Below, piece by piece: positions 14,634 through 15,097 of a stretch of DNA of 15,097 nucleotides (its first letter is position 1; the number at the start of each line of letters is the position of its first letter). Under the pieces are notes generated by a model. The model had not been told where the DNA came from. It did no database searches and was given only the letters and a program-made list of their open reading frames with translations. The translations under genes were made by a program, and so were the position numbers. Source of the stretch: Desulfurococcaceae archaeon (lineage in GTDB: Archaea; Thermoproteota; Thermoprotei_A; Sulfolobales; Desulfurococcaceae); assembly GCA_020832865.1 (NCBI GenBank), contig JAJHRJ010000004.1, forward strand, positions 1 through 15,097, in the 5' to 3' direction.

Positions 14634-15097
14634 CTACTTACTCTTCCTCCTACCTGTTCTCCTCGCTGCAATGTGACCAACTTTTCTGCCAGGTGGTGCA
14701 TTACGAGATACCGTTGTAGGTCTACCAACATGTCTACCTCCTCCATGCGGGTGAGATGCAGGGTTCATTGCAAGTCCTCTAACACGTGGCCACCAGTGAC
14801 TCTTAGCACTCCACTTCCAGTACGCTGCCCCGGCTTTTAGTAAGGGCTTCTCTAGTCGACCTCCACCAGCAACTACACCTACTGTTGCCCTAGCCATCGC
14901 TGAGACCTCTACAACTTTTCCACTTGGTAGTAGAACTTTCACCTTATCCCCCGACTTACCCATGACCACCGCGTAAGTCCCACTAGATCTCGCATATCTA
15001 CCACCATCACCAGGCGTTTTCTCAACGTTAGCCACTTGAACACCCTCCGGTATAGCTCCTAGTGGTAAAATGTGACCATTAGCTACTCTAGCCTGAG
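14634..15097 (-). CDS. rpl2: Large subunit ribosomal protein L2 (uL2), C-terminal part (5' end outside window)
   Basis: The frame is open to the right edge, so about 154 C-terminal residues are present, beginning [19 protein letters not shown]2 is one of the most conserved 50S proteins, close to the peptidyl transferase centre. The signature [14 protein letters not shown] includes the conserved histidine region implicated in ribosome activity; the basic tail ends [10 protein letters not shown] start at 15035 should not be used, since conserved L2 sequence continues upstream of it. Genes such as L23, L4 and L3 are expected beyond the window edge in archaea. Confidence 0.97.
   Translation of the reverse strand, partial: QARVANGHILPLGAIPEGVQVANVEKTPGDGGRYARSSGTYAVVMGKSGDKVKVLLPSGKVVEVSAMARATVGVVAGGGRLEKPLLKAGAAYWKWSAKSHWWPRVRGLAMNPASHPHGGGRHVGRPTTVSRNAPPGRKVGHIAARRTGRRKSK

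Noticed and set aside
1..15097. CRISPR arrays, insertion sequences, integrase attachment sites or inteins
   Set aside because: No regularly spaced repeats, transposase or integrase genes, or insertions in the conserved proteins were seen apart from the cbf5 intron. The tRNA-Ser 3' end shows no duplicated segment within the window.

Overview
The window comes from a hyperthermophile-type archaeon of the Crenarchaeota (Thermoproteota). The evidence is an archaeal S10/spc ribosomal protein cluster (S4e, L32e, L19e, L34e and L14e interleaved with universal proteins), an RNase P protein inside that cluster, GGTG/GAGGTG Shine-Dalgarno sites, and a cbf5 gene interrupted by a tiny archaeal (bulge-helix-bulge) intron. 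Cbf5 introns at this place are known from Desulfurococcales and Sulfolobales. The neighbouring form III RuBisCO fits Desulfurococcales better than Sulfolobales. The order is an inference; no species is assigned.

Layout. Positions 1-290 hold the 3' end of a form III RuBisCO gene, the only plus-strand gene. It converges on everything else. Positions 291-410 show no gene. From 411 to the right edge all genes are on the minus strand, so they are transcribed from right to left. In transcription order they are L2 (5' end outside the window), S19, L22, S3, L29, RNase P Rpp29, S17, L14, L24, S4e, L5, S14, S8, L6, L32e, L19e, L18, S5, L30, L15, SecY, an EMC3/TMCO1-like (DUF106) membrane protein, L34e, cytidylate kinase, L14e, Cbf5 (two exons), an RsmC-like methyltransferase and tRNA-Ser(UGA). 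Most gaps are 1-20 bases or small overlaps. The larger breaks (76 bases before S19, 125 before secY, 63 before L34e, 41 before cmk, 50 before L14e, 125 before cbf5) are the places where internal promoters could sit; TATA-like boxes are visible at several.

Function. The cluster builds both ribosomal subunits, the membrane channel for nascent proteins (SecY with a probable insertase partner), the tRNA 5'-processing protein Rpp29, and RNA modification enzymes (Cbf5 pseudouridine synthase and a probable rRNA/tRNA methyltransferase) next to a tRNA gene.

The most notable item is the 25-base intron in cbf5 at 1874-1898. It splits the codon of the catalytic aspartate and contains an in-frame stop, so an unspliced message can make only an inactive 90-residue fragment. 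A naive annotation would show two broken genes or a frameshift. This intron type is already described in crenarchaea. I found no CRISPR array, insertion sequence or wholly new system here.
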